Assembly: GCA_963851245.1 (NCBI GenBank) | Contig: CAWKOH010000012.1 | Location: 186,001 to 250,000, forward strand | From: CAWKOH01 sp963851245 | Lineage (GTDB): Bacteria; Actinomycetota; Acidimicrobiia; Acidimicrobiales; Palsa-688 | Length of the DNA: 64,000 bases | Direction of reading: 5' to 3' | Shown: positions 45,540-54,275 of the stretch, piece by piece | Position numbering within the stretch: the first letter of the stretch is position 1 | Layout: every line of letters starts with the position of its first letter | Translations under genes and position numbers: made by a program | The notes under the pieces: generated by a model | What the model was told of the DNA's origin: nothing | What the model saw: only the letters and a program-made list of their open reading frames with translations | Database searches by the model: none

Positions 45540-47390
45540 TCAGGGGTTCTGTGGATATAGAGGGCCCGCCCCGCCTCCAGATACAAAGCCGGTCCCGAAT
45601 TGCTGGTCCAGGTGTGCCAGGATCGCTTTGGTCACGTCCTCCCGGTCCGAAGGCCGTCGGAGGGCGTGGTCGAGCGGCGGTATCAGCTCGAGGTGCAACC
45701 GGCCCCGACCGCTTGGGCTGCCGAGAAGTTCCGGTGCCTTGGCGAAGGGGCGCAACTCCTCGGGTCCGCAGATGAGGAACACGTCGGTCCCGGCCCGAGC
45801 CAGTTGGGCCAGCGCCGCGGCCGGTCCGTGGCTCGTCGAGCCCCGGCGGGACCGGGCCCACCAAGAGGCCTTTCGGACCGGGCGGCCCATGGCGACGATG
45901 GCGCCACGGGCCAGACGGCGGGCTCTCATGGTGCCTTCCGGGAAGCGCCGGCCCGCCCACTTCACCGGCGGTATTCGTTGCTCCACCCAGCGCATCGACA
46001 CCACCTTCCCCCTGATGGCGCCGCCCGACGGCATGGGCAGGTTGAAATGGCGACCCGGGTTCGCTGGACCTCCCCCGTTAGTCTCGGGGGGATCAAAGAA
46101 CACGGTTGGGTTGATCCCGTAGATGCCTCCAGGCGACAGCCGGACGGCGGCTTCGAGGGAGTGGTACCCGCCCGAGCACACCCCCACCAGAACCACATTG
46201 GCGGGATCTCCGCCCATGACGGCCTCGGCGGCTTGAACAACCTCGTCGACGGCTTGATAGGAGTAAACGTCGTCCGGTGCCAGGATCGGGCCCGGGCTGT
46301 CGCCGGTGCCACCGAGATCCAGCCGCAGCGATGGCAGGCCGGCCGCGGCCAGCCGACGGCTGAGCTGGACCCACAGACGCCCTGGGCCGAGGCGGTGCTC
46401 GTTGGCGACGCTGACGAAGAGGAAAACGGGTCCACCGGCTTCCTCCTTGGGTTGGACGGAGATTCCGAACAGGCCCTTAGGGCCGAGGCGGACGCCCTGT
46501 TCCACGATGAGCGCGGCGTCGTCGCCATCCGCGCCGGGCCAGGGCGCCACCACTGTCCCGTCGGGATCTGGGAGGCAGATGGGGTGTTTCGAAGCGGGTG
46601 TGGCCTGATCGAACCAACCCACGACGGACGCCAGAGCGTCCCGGGGAACCACCTGGAGGGGGGTGGGCATGTCGAGCAGCTCTGCTTGACCGGTGACCTC
46701 CTGGTACTCCGCGTTCGGCAGCACCAGCGGGTCGACCAGCCGGCGATCCGGCGGGGAACCCTCCCGGGTGAGGACCAGGACGCGGTCGGCGAGGCTGGCG
46801 GAGCCTTCCCCGAGCTCCAGGGTGGCGACCTCCTCGAGGATCTGTGGTGGGAGGTAGAGGCCCGGAACGCCTTCGGTTCCGGTACCGGTTCCGCTGACGC
46901 CGGATGACGGTACGCCCAGGCTCAGCACCCTTTGCGCCCTGATGAACGAACGCCCTCTAGAGCAGGGATCCCACATCACAACGTTGGCCAGCGGCTCGGT
47001 GCTCGCGGCCTGGGCCGCGAGCAGGGCCCCCACTCGCATGCCGGCCACGCTGATTCGGGTCGCGCCCAGCCCCCGGACGTAGTCGATGGCGTGCCTGACG
47101 TCTTCCAGGAGCTGGGAAGACGAGGCCTCCGACTCGACCCGGTCGAAGGAGTCGCCGGTCGAGCGATAATCGAAGCGAAGCGCCAGGAGGCCGAGATCGG
47201 CCAGCCGGGCGGCCAGCAGGGCGAAGGTGCCGTAGGCGCTCAGGTGCTCCCGGCCTAGGGGGTAGCACAGTACGACCGCGCCCCTCACGTCCCCCTCGAC
47301 GGCGTTCACGAGGCCGAAAATCGGCGTTTCTTCCGGGCCGAACCATACCGGTCGTGGCTCTCGTGCCCGGTCGTTCGCGTGCAAGACCAC
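45540..47390 (-). CDS. Tandem alpha/beta-hydrolase fusion protein
   Basis: A 616-residue protein with two alpha/beta-hydrolase domains. The N-terminal one (about residues 15-270) has AVVLCYPLGREHLSAYGTFALL, LALRFDYRSTGDS and a nucleophile-elbow position reading VAGMRVGA, in which the usual Ser is Met. The C-terminal one (about 300-610) has LRLDLGGTGDSPG and VLVGVCSGGYHSLEAAV with Cys-Ser at the elbow, and PPLDHAL near its end for His. Related single proteins are the hydrolases of exosortase-associated EPS clusters. GTG 47390 is preceded closely by AGGAGG; TTG 47384 is the alternative. It likely releases or transfers carrier-bound acyl groups. Confidence 0.8.
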   Translation of the reverse strand: MVLHANDRAREPRPVWFGPEETPIFGLVNAVEGDVRGAVVLCYPLGREHLSAYGTFALLAARLADLGLLALRFDYRSTGDSFDRVESEASSSQLLEDVRHAIDYVRGLGATRISVAGMRVGALLAAQAASTEPLANVVMWDPCSRGRSFIRAQRVLSLGVPSSGVSGTGTGTEGVPGLYLPPQILEEVATLELGEGSASLADRVLVLTREGSPPDRRLVDPLVLPNAEYQEVTGQAELLDMPTPLQVVPRDALASVVGWFDQATPASKHPICLPDPDGTVVAPWPGADGDDAALIVEQGVRLGPKGLFGISVQPKEEAGGPVFLFVSVANEHRLGPGRLWVQLSRRLAAAGLPSLRLDLGGTGDSPGPILAPDDVYSYQAVDEVVQAAEAVMGGDPANVVLVGVCSGGYHSLEAAVRLSPGGIYGINPTVFFDPPETNGGGPANPGRHFNLPMPSGGAIRGKVVSMRWVEQRIPPVKWAGRRFPEGTMRARRLARGAIVAMGRPVRKASWWARSRRGSTSHGPAAALAQLARAGTDVFLICGPEELRPFAKAPELLGSPSGRGRLHLELIPPLDHALRRPSDREDVTKAILAHLDQQFGTGFVSGGGAGPLYPQNP

Positions 47391-47446
47391 GCTCCTCCTG
47401 TCTTCTCTCGGGATCGGGGCTACAGAAGGAGAGGCCCGAAGGCGGC

Positions 47447-47512
47447 GCCAGATACGTGTACGGGCGTGAATCGGAAGGCGCCGGGAGGGATTTGTCCGGA
47501 AACGTATCTGGC
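47447..47512. promoter_or_regulatory. Long-spaced perfect inverted repeat in divergent promoter region
   Basis: GCCAGATACGT (47447-47457) and ACGTATCTGGC (47502-47512) are exact 11-bp complements 44 bases apart. They lie between the hydrolase gene and the nucleotide-sugar dehydrogenase gene and could be paired operator sites for one regulator. Confidence 0.7.
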
Positions 47513-47560
47513 CGGGATCGGGCGCCCTCATACCCGTGTCCCACGATTGACGGAGGCGAG

Positions 47561-48881
47561 ATGAAGGTCGCAGTTTTCGGGCTTGGATACGTCGGAGCGG
47601 TCACGTCGGCCTGCCTGGCGGCCAAGGGCCATGATGTCTGGGGGGTGGACATCGACCAGGCGAAGGTCGACATGATCCGCGATGGTCGCAGCCCCGTCGC
47701 TGAGCCCGGGCTGTCCGAGCTGATCAACGAGGTCGTCGAGTCCGGTTACCTGCACGCCACCACCGATGCGGCCCGGGCCTTGGTGCGCGCCGACGTTTCG
47801 CTCCTGTGCGTCGGCACCCCATCGACGGCGGAGGGTCGAGCCAATCTCAGCTACGTGTACCGGGTCGTCGACGACCTGGTCGCGGCGCTCAAGCAGGTCC
47901 AACCTCCCACGTCCAGATTCCACGCCGTAGTCATGCGCAGCACCGTGCCGCCCGGAACGGTCGACAGCATTGGAGAGATCATCCGGGCCGAGCTGGATCC
48001 GACCGGCCTGGCTACGGGTGTCGCCATGTGCCCCGAGTTCCTCCGCGAGAGCACCGGCATCTCGGATTTCTATTCGCCCCCGTTCACCGTTGTCGGGTCG
48101 TCGGACTCCGATGTGGTCCACGTGGTCGGCGAGCTGTTCGGTTTCATTGAGGCCCCTCGACCGCGTCGTCGACGTCAGGACCGCCGAGGCCCTGAAGTAC
48201 GCGTGCAACGCCTTTCATGCGGCCAAGGTCTCATTCACCAATGAGCTGGGCCGAATCTTCCGGCGCCTCGGCGTGGACAACCGGGAGGTCATGAGCCTTT
48301 TCTGCGAGGATCGCCAGCTGAACATCTCCGAGCGCTACTTGCGGCCCGGGTTCGCCTTCGGTGGATCGTGCCTCCCGAAGGATCTCCGCTCCCTGCTGCA
48401 CATGGCCAGGATGGAGAGCGTCGATCTCCCCATGCTCTCCGGCACCCTGGCCACCAACCAGATCTGCGTTTCCGAGGTCGTCGAGCGTTTGGTGGAGGGG
48501 GAGGGACGGACGGTAGCCCTCCTCGGTTTGAGTTTCAAGGAACAGAGCGACGACCTGCGCGACAGCCCGTTCGTCGATCTGGCCGAAACCCTTCTCGGCA
48601 AGGGCTACGACGTCAGGATCTACGATCCGATCGTGAATCCGGCCGCCTTGATCGGATCGAACCGCCAGTACGTAGAGTCGAAGCTGCCGCATCTCCGAGC
48701 CATCCTCAAAGAAACCCCGTCGGAGGCCCTCGACCAGGCCGACATGGCCGTCGTGTCTTTCGCCAGTCCGGATGTAGCCGAAGCCATCGTGGCCGCCGCT
48801 CCGGCACGCGTGATGGACCTCGACGGCCGGCTGGGTGAAGAGGTCGAGGCCCTGCCGGGCTACGAAGGTATCTCGTGGTAA
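47561..48881 (+). CDS. UDP-glucose/GDP-mannose dehydrogenase family protein (apparent frameshift)
   Basis: A nucleotide-sugar dehydrogenase of about 439 residues that oxidises C6 of the sugar to a uronic acid using NAD+. It has the NAD fold MKVAVFGLGYVGAVTSACLA, STVPPGT and CPEFLREST (about 166). In another frame follow EALKYACNAFHAAK (substrate-binding Lys and Asn), the catalytic Cys in FGGSCLPKDLR (about 268) and LLGLSFKEQSDDLRDSP. GGSCLPKD resembles GDP-mannose 6-dehydrogenase (AlgD). The frame changes in a CCCC run at 48153-48157, where one added base would restore EAPLDRVVD. ATG 47561 follows GGAGG. Confidence 0.88.
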
Positions 48882-50131
48882 GAAGCAACTCAGGGCAACA
48901 CAGCGTGTCGGGCCGCGGACGGATCCTCATCATCGTCCAGAATCTCCCGGTCCCCTTCGACCGTCGGGTGTGGCTCGAATGCCAGAGCCTCACCGCGGCC
49001 GGATATCAGGTGGCGGTGGTGTGCCCGAAAGCACCAGGCGACCCTGGCTTCGAAGTGATCGACGGCGTCGAGATCTACAAGTACAAGCCCTATATCGGCA
49101 CCGGCGGCAAGGCCTCGTTCGTGGTCGAGTACGCCTACTCGTTCGCCGCTACCCTCTTGCTCACGACGAAGGCCGCTCGCCGAGGGCGCCTGGACGCCAT
49201 CCAGACGTGCAACCCCCCTGATATCTTCTGGCCCATCGGGAGGCTGTTTCGCCTGATCCAGGGGTCACGTTTCACATTCGACCACCACGATCTCTGCCCG
49301 GAGGTCTACGAGTCCCGCTTTCCTCGGGGCTCGCGGGTGGTCTACAAGGCCTTGCGCCTGCTGGAACGGGCCACCGTGCGGTCGGCCGACCACGTCATTT
49401 CGACTAACGAGTCCTACCGGTCTGTCGTGCTCGACCGTGATGGCGCCGACCCCGGACGGGTCACTGTCGTCCGCACCGGCCCGGACCCGCGCCGCCTCCA
49501 GCGGGTCGATGTCGATCCCAGCCTGCGCCGCGGCCGGAAGCATCTTGTCGCCTACATCGGGGTCATGGGCCCTCAAGACGGTGTCGACATCGTCCTCAGG
49601 GCGGCCGACATCATCGTCAACCAGATGGACCGCGACGACATCGCCTTTACTTTGATCGGGTCCGGCGACTGTTTCGACGACCTGATCGCGCTTCGTTCCG
49701 AGCTGGGTCTGAGAGACGTTGTGCACTTCACCGGGCGGGTTCCGGACCAGGAGGTGGCCGCCATTCTGTCGACCGCCGACGTCGGCATCTCTCCAGACCC
49801 CAAGAACTCACTCAACGACGTCTCGACCATGAACAAGACCATGGAGTACATGGCCTTCGGCGTGCCCGTGGTGGCCTTCGATCTGCGCGAGACGCGGGTT
49901 TCTGCCGGCGACGGAGCCGTCTACGCCAAGCCCAATGAGGTCGCCGAGCTGGCTCGCCTGGTCGTGGAGCTCGTCGACGACGAGGTGAAGCGGGTCTCGA
50001 TGGGCGCCGCCGGCCGCACCCGCGTAGAGAACGAACTGGCCTGGACCCACCAGGCGCCCCGCTACGTCCGGGTCTACGACGACCTGCTGTCGCTAGCTCC
50101 AGAAAAGACCGCCGAGGCGGCGGGGACCTGA
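48875..50131 (+). CDS. Glycosyltransferase family 4 protein
   Basis: A 418-residue GT-B glycosyltransferase transferring a sugar from a nucleotide donor to the growing lipid-linked polysaccharide. It opens with ILIIVQNLPVPFDRRVWLECQSL and has an FDHHDLCPEVYESRF loop. The C-terminal donor domain has YIGVMGPQDGVDIVLRA and SPDPKNSLNDVSTMNKTMEYMAFG (cut short here), followed by PVVAFDLRETR. GTG 48875 overlaps the dehydrogenase stop. asnB-like gene starts two bases after its end; all belong to one operon. Confidence 0.9.
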   Translation: MVRSNSGQHSVSGRGRILIIVQNLPVPFDRRVWLECQSLTAAGYQVAVVCPKAPGDPGFEVIDGVEIYKYKPYIGTGGKASFVVEYAYSFAATLLLTTKAARRGRLDAIQTCNPPDIFWPIGRLFRLIQGSRFTFDHHDLCPEVYESRFPRGSRVVYKALRLLERATVRSADHVISTNESYRSVVLDRDGADPGRVTVVRTGPDPRRLQRVDVDPSLRRGRKHLVAYIGVMGPQDGVDIVLRAADIIVNQMDRDDIAFTLIGSGDCFDDLIALRSELGLRDVVHFTGRVPDQEVAAILSTADVGISPDPKNSLNDVSTMNKTMEYMAFGVPVVAFDLRETRVSAGDGAVYAKPNEVAELARLVVELVDDEVKRVSMGAAGRTRVENELAWTHQAPRYVRVYDDLLSLAPEKTAEAAGT

Positions 50132-50133
50132 CG

Positions 50134-52038
50134 ATGTGCGGGATAGCTGGCGCTTATCAGCAAGTCGACGGTGAGTCGATGGCCCGCGCCATGGGCGATC
50201 GGCTGGTTCATCGCGGACCCGACGACGCCGGGTTCTACTCCTACACGGACGGCCGGGTCAGCGTCCATCTCGCTCATCGCCGGCTGTCGATCATCGACCT
50301 GGCTCACGGCCATCAGCCCTTCGTGAAGCGCGGCCTGGCTCTCTGCTACAACGGCGAGCTCTACAACTATCGGGAGCTGCGCTCGGAGCTGACCACCCGT
50401 GGCGCCACCTTCCAAACGTCTTCCGATACCGAGGTGGTGCTCGAGGCGTGGCGACACTGGGGCCCGGCATGCCTGCGGAAGTTCCGGGGGATGTTCGCCT
50501 TCGGACTGTTCGACGAGGCTAGCGGCTCTCTCTTCCTGGCCCGGGACCACCTCGGCATCAAGCCTCTGCATTATCTGCCGCGCAAGGACGGCGTGGCCTT
50601 CGCCTCGGAGCTCAAAGCCCTTATAGGCGCTTTCGGAGACGAGCTGCACATCGATTCGGGCGCCATGGTCGCCTCGATGCTCTACTACTGGGTCCCCGAT
50701 CGCATGTGCTCGGTCCTCGAGGTGGAGAAGCTGCAGCCCGGCACGTGGGTGGAGTTCCGGCCCGACGGCACCTATCAGGAAACGACCTATTGGGACGCGG
50801 CCGAGGTGGCCGCGGCGGCCGCGAGCGGCTCCCCGGTCGATCTGCGCGAGGTTATCGAAACGGCGGTGGCGTCCCATCTCGTCGCGGATGTACCGGTTTC
50901 CACCTTCCTCTCCGGTGGTCTCGATTCGAGCATCATCACGGTGCTCGCCCAGCGCCATATCGCCGACCTGGACGCCTACACCATTACCTTCCGTCCCGAG
51001 GACAACCGCCTCGAGGCCATGCCGGACGATGCGGTCTATGCCCGCAAGGTCGCCGACCGCTTCGGCATCCGGCTACATGAGATCCAGATCGCTCCGGATA
51101 TCGTCGACCTGTTGCCGCGGATGGTCGATATCCTCGACGAGCCGATAGGTGACCCGGCGGCGATCAACACTCTGCTCATGTGCGAGGCCGCTCGCGATGC
51201 CGGCGTCAAGGTCCTGCTGTCCGGTATGGGGGCGGACGAGATGTTCGGCGGTTACCGTAAGCACCTGGCCTGCGTGATGGCCGATCGCTACCGACGGCTG
51301 CCAGCCCCGGCCCTCAATGCCGTCGGCGCCGCCGTAGACCGAATGCCTGTGCGGTTCGCCGGGCGAGGCATCCGGTACTCCCGGTGGGCCAAGCGGTTCC
51401 TCACTTTCTCCCAGCTTCCGGAGGAAGCTGCCTTTCGCCGGAGTTACAGCCTCTACGACCCGCCCGAGCTGGCCGGTCTGCTCAGCCCCGAACTGGCTCC
51501 CGATATCGACGATGTCATGGGCCAGCACGTGGAGCTCTACTGCGACAGCTACTTCGACGATCACGTCAATCGGATGTGCCTCGCCGACACCCGACATTTC
51601 CTCCCTGGCCTCAACCTTGCTTATGTGGACCGGGCCAGCATGGCGGCCTCTACCGAGGTGCGGGTCCCGTTCGTCGACCCCGTCGTCTTCCGGGCCGCGT
51701 TCTCCCTGACGGGTGATCAGAAGGTCAAGGGCCGCAAGGGCAAGATCGCCCTCAAGGAAGCAGCCGAGGCGTGGTTGCCGAAGGAGATCGTGCACCGGCC
51801 GAAGGCCTCCTTTTCCGCTCCCCTGCGAGCCTGGATCTCTCAGGAGCTCAAGCCCCTGGTGGAGGAAGCCGTGCTTGATGGCGAGTTGGTCAAGTCCGGT
51901 TTCTTGCGCCGGGACGCCATCAGGGCCCTGGTCGACGAGGACCGTGACGGACGTCAGGACCGCTCCAAGCAGATATGGCAGATCTTGACCATGGACCTCT
52001 GGTACCGCCAGGCCCGCTCGGCGGGCGTCGCTCTTTGA
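50134..52038 (+). CDS. asnB: Asparagine synthase-type glutamine amidotransferase
   Basis: A 634-residue two-domain enzyme. The N-terminal class II glutaminase has the nucleophile Cys2 (MCGIAGAY), RLSIIDLAHGHQP and YNGELYNYRELR. The C-terminal synthetase has the pyrophosphate loop TFLSGGLDSSIITVL (about residue 267) and LLSGMGADEMFGGYRKH (about 365). In an EPS operon such proteins may amidate a uronic acid or other sugar rather than aspartate, which fits the neighbouring sugar dehydrogenase. Complete. It starts two bases after the glycosyltransferase gene. Confidence 0.9.
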   Translation: MCGIAGAYQQVDGESMARAMGDRLVHRGPDDAGFYSYTDGRVSVHLAHRRLSIIDLAHGHQPFVKRGLALCYNGELYNYRELRSELTTRGATFQTSSDTEVVLEAWRHWGPACLRKFRGMFAFGLFDEASGSLFLARDHLGIKPLHYLPRKDGVAFASELKALIGAFGDELHIDSGAMVASMLYYWVPDRMCSVLEVEKLQPGTWVEFRPDGTYQETTYWDAAEVAAAAASGSPVDLREVIETAVASHLVADVPVSTFLSGGLDSSIITVLAQRHIADLDAYTITFRPEDNRLEAMPDDAVYARKVADRFGIRLHEIQIAPDIVDLLPRMVDILDEPIGDPAAINTLLMCEAARDAGVKVLLSGMGADEMFGGYRKHLACVMADRYRRLPAPALNAVGAAVDRMPVRFAGRGIRYSRWAKRFLTFSQLPEEAAFRRSYSLYDPPELAGLLSPELAPDIDDVMGQHVELYCDSYFDDHVNRMCLADTRHFLPGLNLAYVDRASMAASTEVRVPFVDPVVFRAAFSLTGDQKVKGRKGKIALKEAAEAWLPKEIVHRPKASFSAPLRAWISQELKPLVEEAVLDGELVKSGFLRRDAIRALVDEDRDGRQDRSKQIWQILTMDLWYRQARSAGVAL

Positions 52039-52079
52039 CGGCAGCAGCCGGGGGCTCTTCTCAACTACAGGATGGACAG

Positions 52080-54275
52080 ATGAAACAGGTGGCCCAGAAC
52101 TACCGATCGGGTGTGTTGAGCGTGGTGGACGTACCACCACCGTCCTGCGCGCCGGGTGGCGTGCTCGTCCGCACCCTCTGCTCGTTGATCTCGACCGGCA
52201 CCGAGTTGATGAAGGTCAGCGAGTCGAAGATGTCCCTGCTGGGAAAGGCCAGGGCCCGCCCGGACCAGGTCCGCAAGGTGGTCGACACCGTGGCCCAGCA
52301 GGGCCCGGTCAGTGCCTACAAGAAGGCCATGAACCGGCTCGATTCCTATACACCTCTCGGCTATTCGCTGGCCGGCGTGGTCGTTGAGGTCGGGCGCGGT
52401 GCCGAGGAGTTCTCGGTCGGCCAGGTCGTGGCGTGCGCCGGCAACGAGTACGCGTTCCATGCCGAGCTGAACTGGGTTCCGGTGAACCTGTGCGTGCCCG
52501 TTCCCGACGGCGTAGCGCCGCGCTTGGCCGCCTTCGCGACCGTCGGTGCCATCGCTATGCAGGGTGTCCGGCAGGGAACTCCTCAGCTTGGTGACACGGC
52601 GTGCGTCATCGGGCTGGGCCTGGTCGGACAGCTCGTGGTTCAGCTCCTGGTCGCCTCCGGCGTGCGGGTGGTCGGCCTCGATGTGGTGGCGGACCGGTGC
52701 CGGTTGGCCGAGAAGGCGGGCGCCCTGCTGTGCGCGCCTCCGGACCCCGAGGGGGTGGCCGCGGTTGAGGCCGCCCTGGCCGCGGCGTCGGGCGGGCTCG
52801 GTGCCGACCGGATATTCCTGGTGGCGGGGGGATCGTCCAACGAACCGGTCGAGGTGGCGGCCCGGCTGGCCCGAGACCGAGCCACGATCGTCGATATCGG
52901 CAAATGCCATCTGGACCTGCCCTGGAACGACTACTACGAGAAGGAACTCGACCTTCGCTTCTCCCGGTCCTACGGCCCCGGCCGCTACGACCCCCGCTAC
53001 GAAGTGGACGGTGTCGACTACCCCGCCGGCTACGTTCGCTGGACGGAGCGGCGAAACCTGGCGTGCTTCCTGGATTTGATCGCCAAAGGCGACGTCGACC
53101 CCGAACCTCTCGTGTCGGGGATGTTCCCGGTGACCGATGCCGTGGACGTTTACGAGCGGCTCAGCAGCGGTGCGCTCCAGGGGGTCGGATTTCTGTTCGA
53201 CTACCCCGAACGCCCCGACACTGACGTGGCGGCCGCCGTAAGCAGCCACAGCGTGTCTGTCACAGGGGCGGAGCGCCGGGTTGCCCGGCCGAGCGGTCGC
53301 GTTCTCACCGCCGGCGCGCCTGTGAGACTCGGTTTCGTGGGGGCGGGCAACTACGCCTCCTCGATGCTGTTGCCTCACCTATCTAATCGGACCGATGTCA
53401 GCCTCGGGCACGTCGCCACCAACCGATCACTGTCCGCGCTCAACGCCCAGAAGAAGTTCGGATTCGCCGCCACCAGCACCGACGCCGACGCCGTACTCTC
53501 TGACGATTCCATCGACGCTGTCTTCATCGTCACCCGGCACAGTTCCCACGCCACGCTGGCCTGCCGGGCCCTGGAGGCCGGCAAGGCCGTCTTCGTCGAG
53601 AAGCCGATGGCGCTGTCGCTGGAAGAAGTCGAACGCATCCTGGCAACAGTGGACGCAACCGGAAATGACCGGATCATGGTTGGCTTCAACCGCCGCTTCT
53701 CCCCGATGCTCGCCGAGATGCGGACCCGCTTCGGGCCGGCCCGGGGTGCCGGGGTCATCCGGTATCTGGTAAATGCCGGTCCGTTGAGTGCCAACAGCTG
53801 GTACGGCGATGTCTCGCAGGAAGGTACCCGATTCGCAGGTGAAGGCGGCCACTTCATCGACACCGCGAGCTGGTGGATCGGCTCTGACCCGGTCGACGTC
53901 ACCACTACCGGAGCGGGAGGTCCCGACGATGTCCAGGTGTCGCTGAACTACGGAGACGGCTCTCTCGCGACGATCACCTACCTGACCAACGGTCATCCCC
54001 GCTTCCCCAAGGAGACCTTCGATGTCTCCTCCGGCGGCCGAAGCGCCAGGCTTGACAACTTCAAGCGGGCCACCGTCTGGAGCGGGCGCCGCCGCCAGAG
54101 CCGCCGGGCTGTCGGTGCTGCCGACAAAGGCCAGCGGGCCGAGATCGAAGCATTCCTGCAGTCGGTGCGTACCGGTGGCCCCATGCCGATCGCGCTCGGA
54201 TCCCTGGTGGCCACCACCAGGGCCACGATCGCGACCGGGACCAGCCTGGTCACTGCCGGCCCCGAGACGATTTGA
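52080..54275 (+). CDS. Bi-domain oxidoreductase (zinc-type alcohol dehydrogenase plus GFO/IDH/MocA)
   Basis: A 731-residue fusion. The N-terminal part (about residues 1-375) is an MDR/alcohol-dehydrogenase-like fold with CVIGLGLVGQLVVQLL and LGYSLAGVVVEVG. The C-terminal part (about 415-725) is a GFO/IDH/MocA sugar dehydrogenase with LGFVGAGNYASSMLLPHL, the EKPMALSLEEV motif and EGGHFIDTASWW. Such fusions occur in EPS loci next to heparinase-like genes. ATG 52080 is used; TTG 52035 overlapping the asnB stop is an alternative. The end overlaps the heparinase gene start (TTGA). Confidence 0.9.
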   Translation: MKQVAQNYRSGVLSVVDVPPPSCAPGGVLVRTLCSLISTGTELMKVSESKMSLLGKARARPDQVRKVVDTVAQQGPVSAYKKAMNRLDSYTPLGYSLAGVVVEVGRGAEEFSVGQVVACAGNEYAFHAELNWVPVNLCVPVPDGVAPRLAAFATVGAIAMQGVRQGTPQLGDTACVIGLGLVGQLVVQLLVASGVRVVGLDVVADRCRLAEKAGALLCAPPDPEGVAAVEAALAAASGGLGADRIFLVAGGSSNEPVEVAARLARDRATIVDIGKCHLDLPWNDYYEKELDLRFSRSYGPGRYDPRYEVDGVDYPAGYVRWTERRNLACFLDLIAKGDVDPEPLVSGMFPVTDAVDVYERLSSGALQGVGFLFDYPERPDTDVAAAVSSHSVSVTGAERRVARPSGRVLTAGAPVRLGFVGAGNYASSMLLPHLSNRTDVSLGHVATNRSLSALNAQKKFGFAATSTDADAVLSDDSIDAVFIVTRHSSHATLACRALEAGKAVFVEKPMALSLEEVERILATVDATGNDRIMVGFNRRFSPMLAEMRTRFGPARGAGVIRYLVNAGPLSANSWYGDVSQEGTRFAGEGGHFIDTASWWIGSDPVDVTTTGAGGPDDVQVSLNYGDGSLATITYLTNGHPRFPKETFDVSSGGRSARLDNFKRATVWSGRRRQSRRAVGAADKGQRAEIEAFLQSVRTGGPMPIALGSLVATTRATIATGTSLVTAGPETI

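Noticed and set aside
45540..47390. Exosortase or PEP-CTERM sorting signal in the EPS region
   Set aside because: No eight-helix exosortase with its Cys/Arg/His pattern and no PEP-helix-Arg tail is present in any gene of the window.
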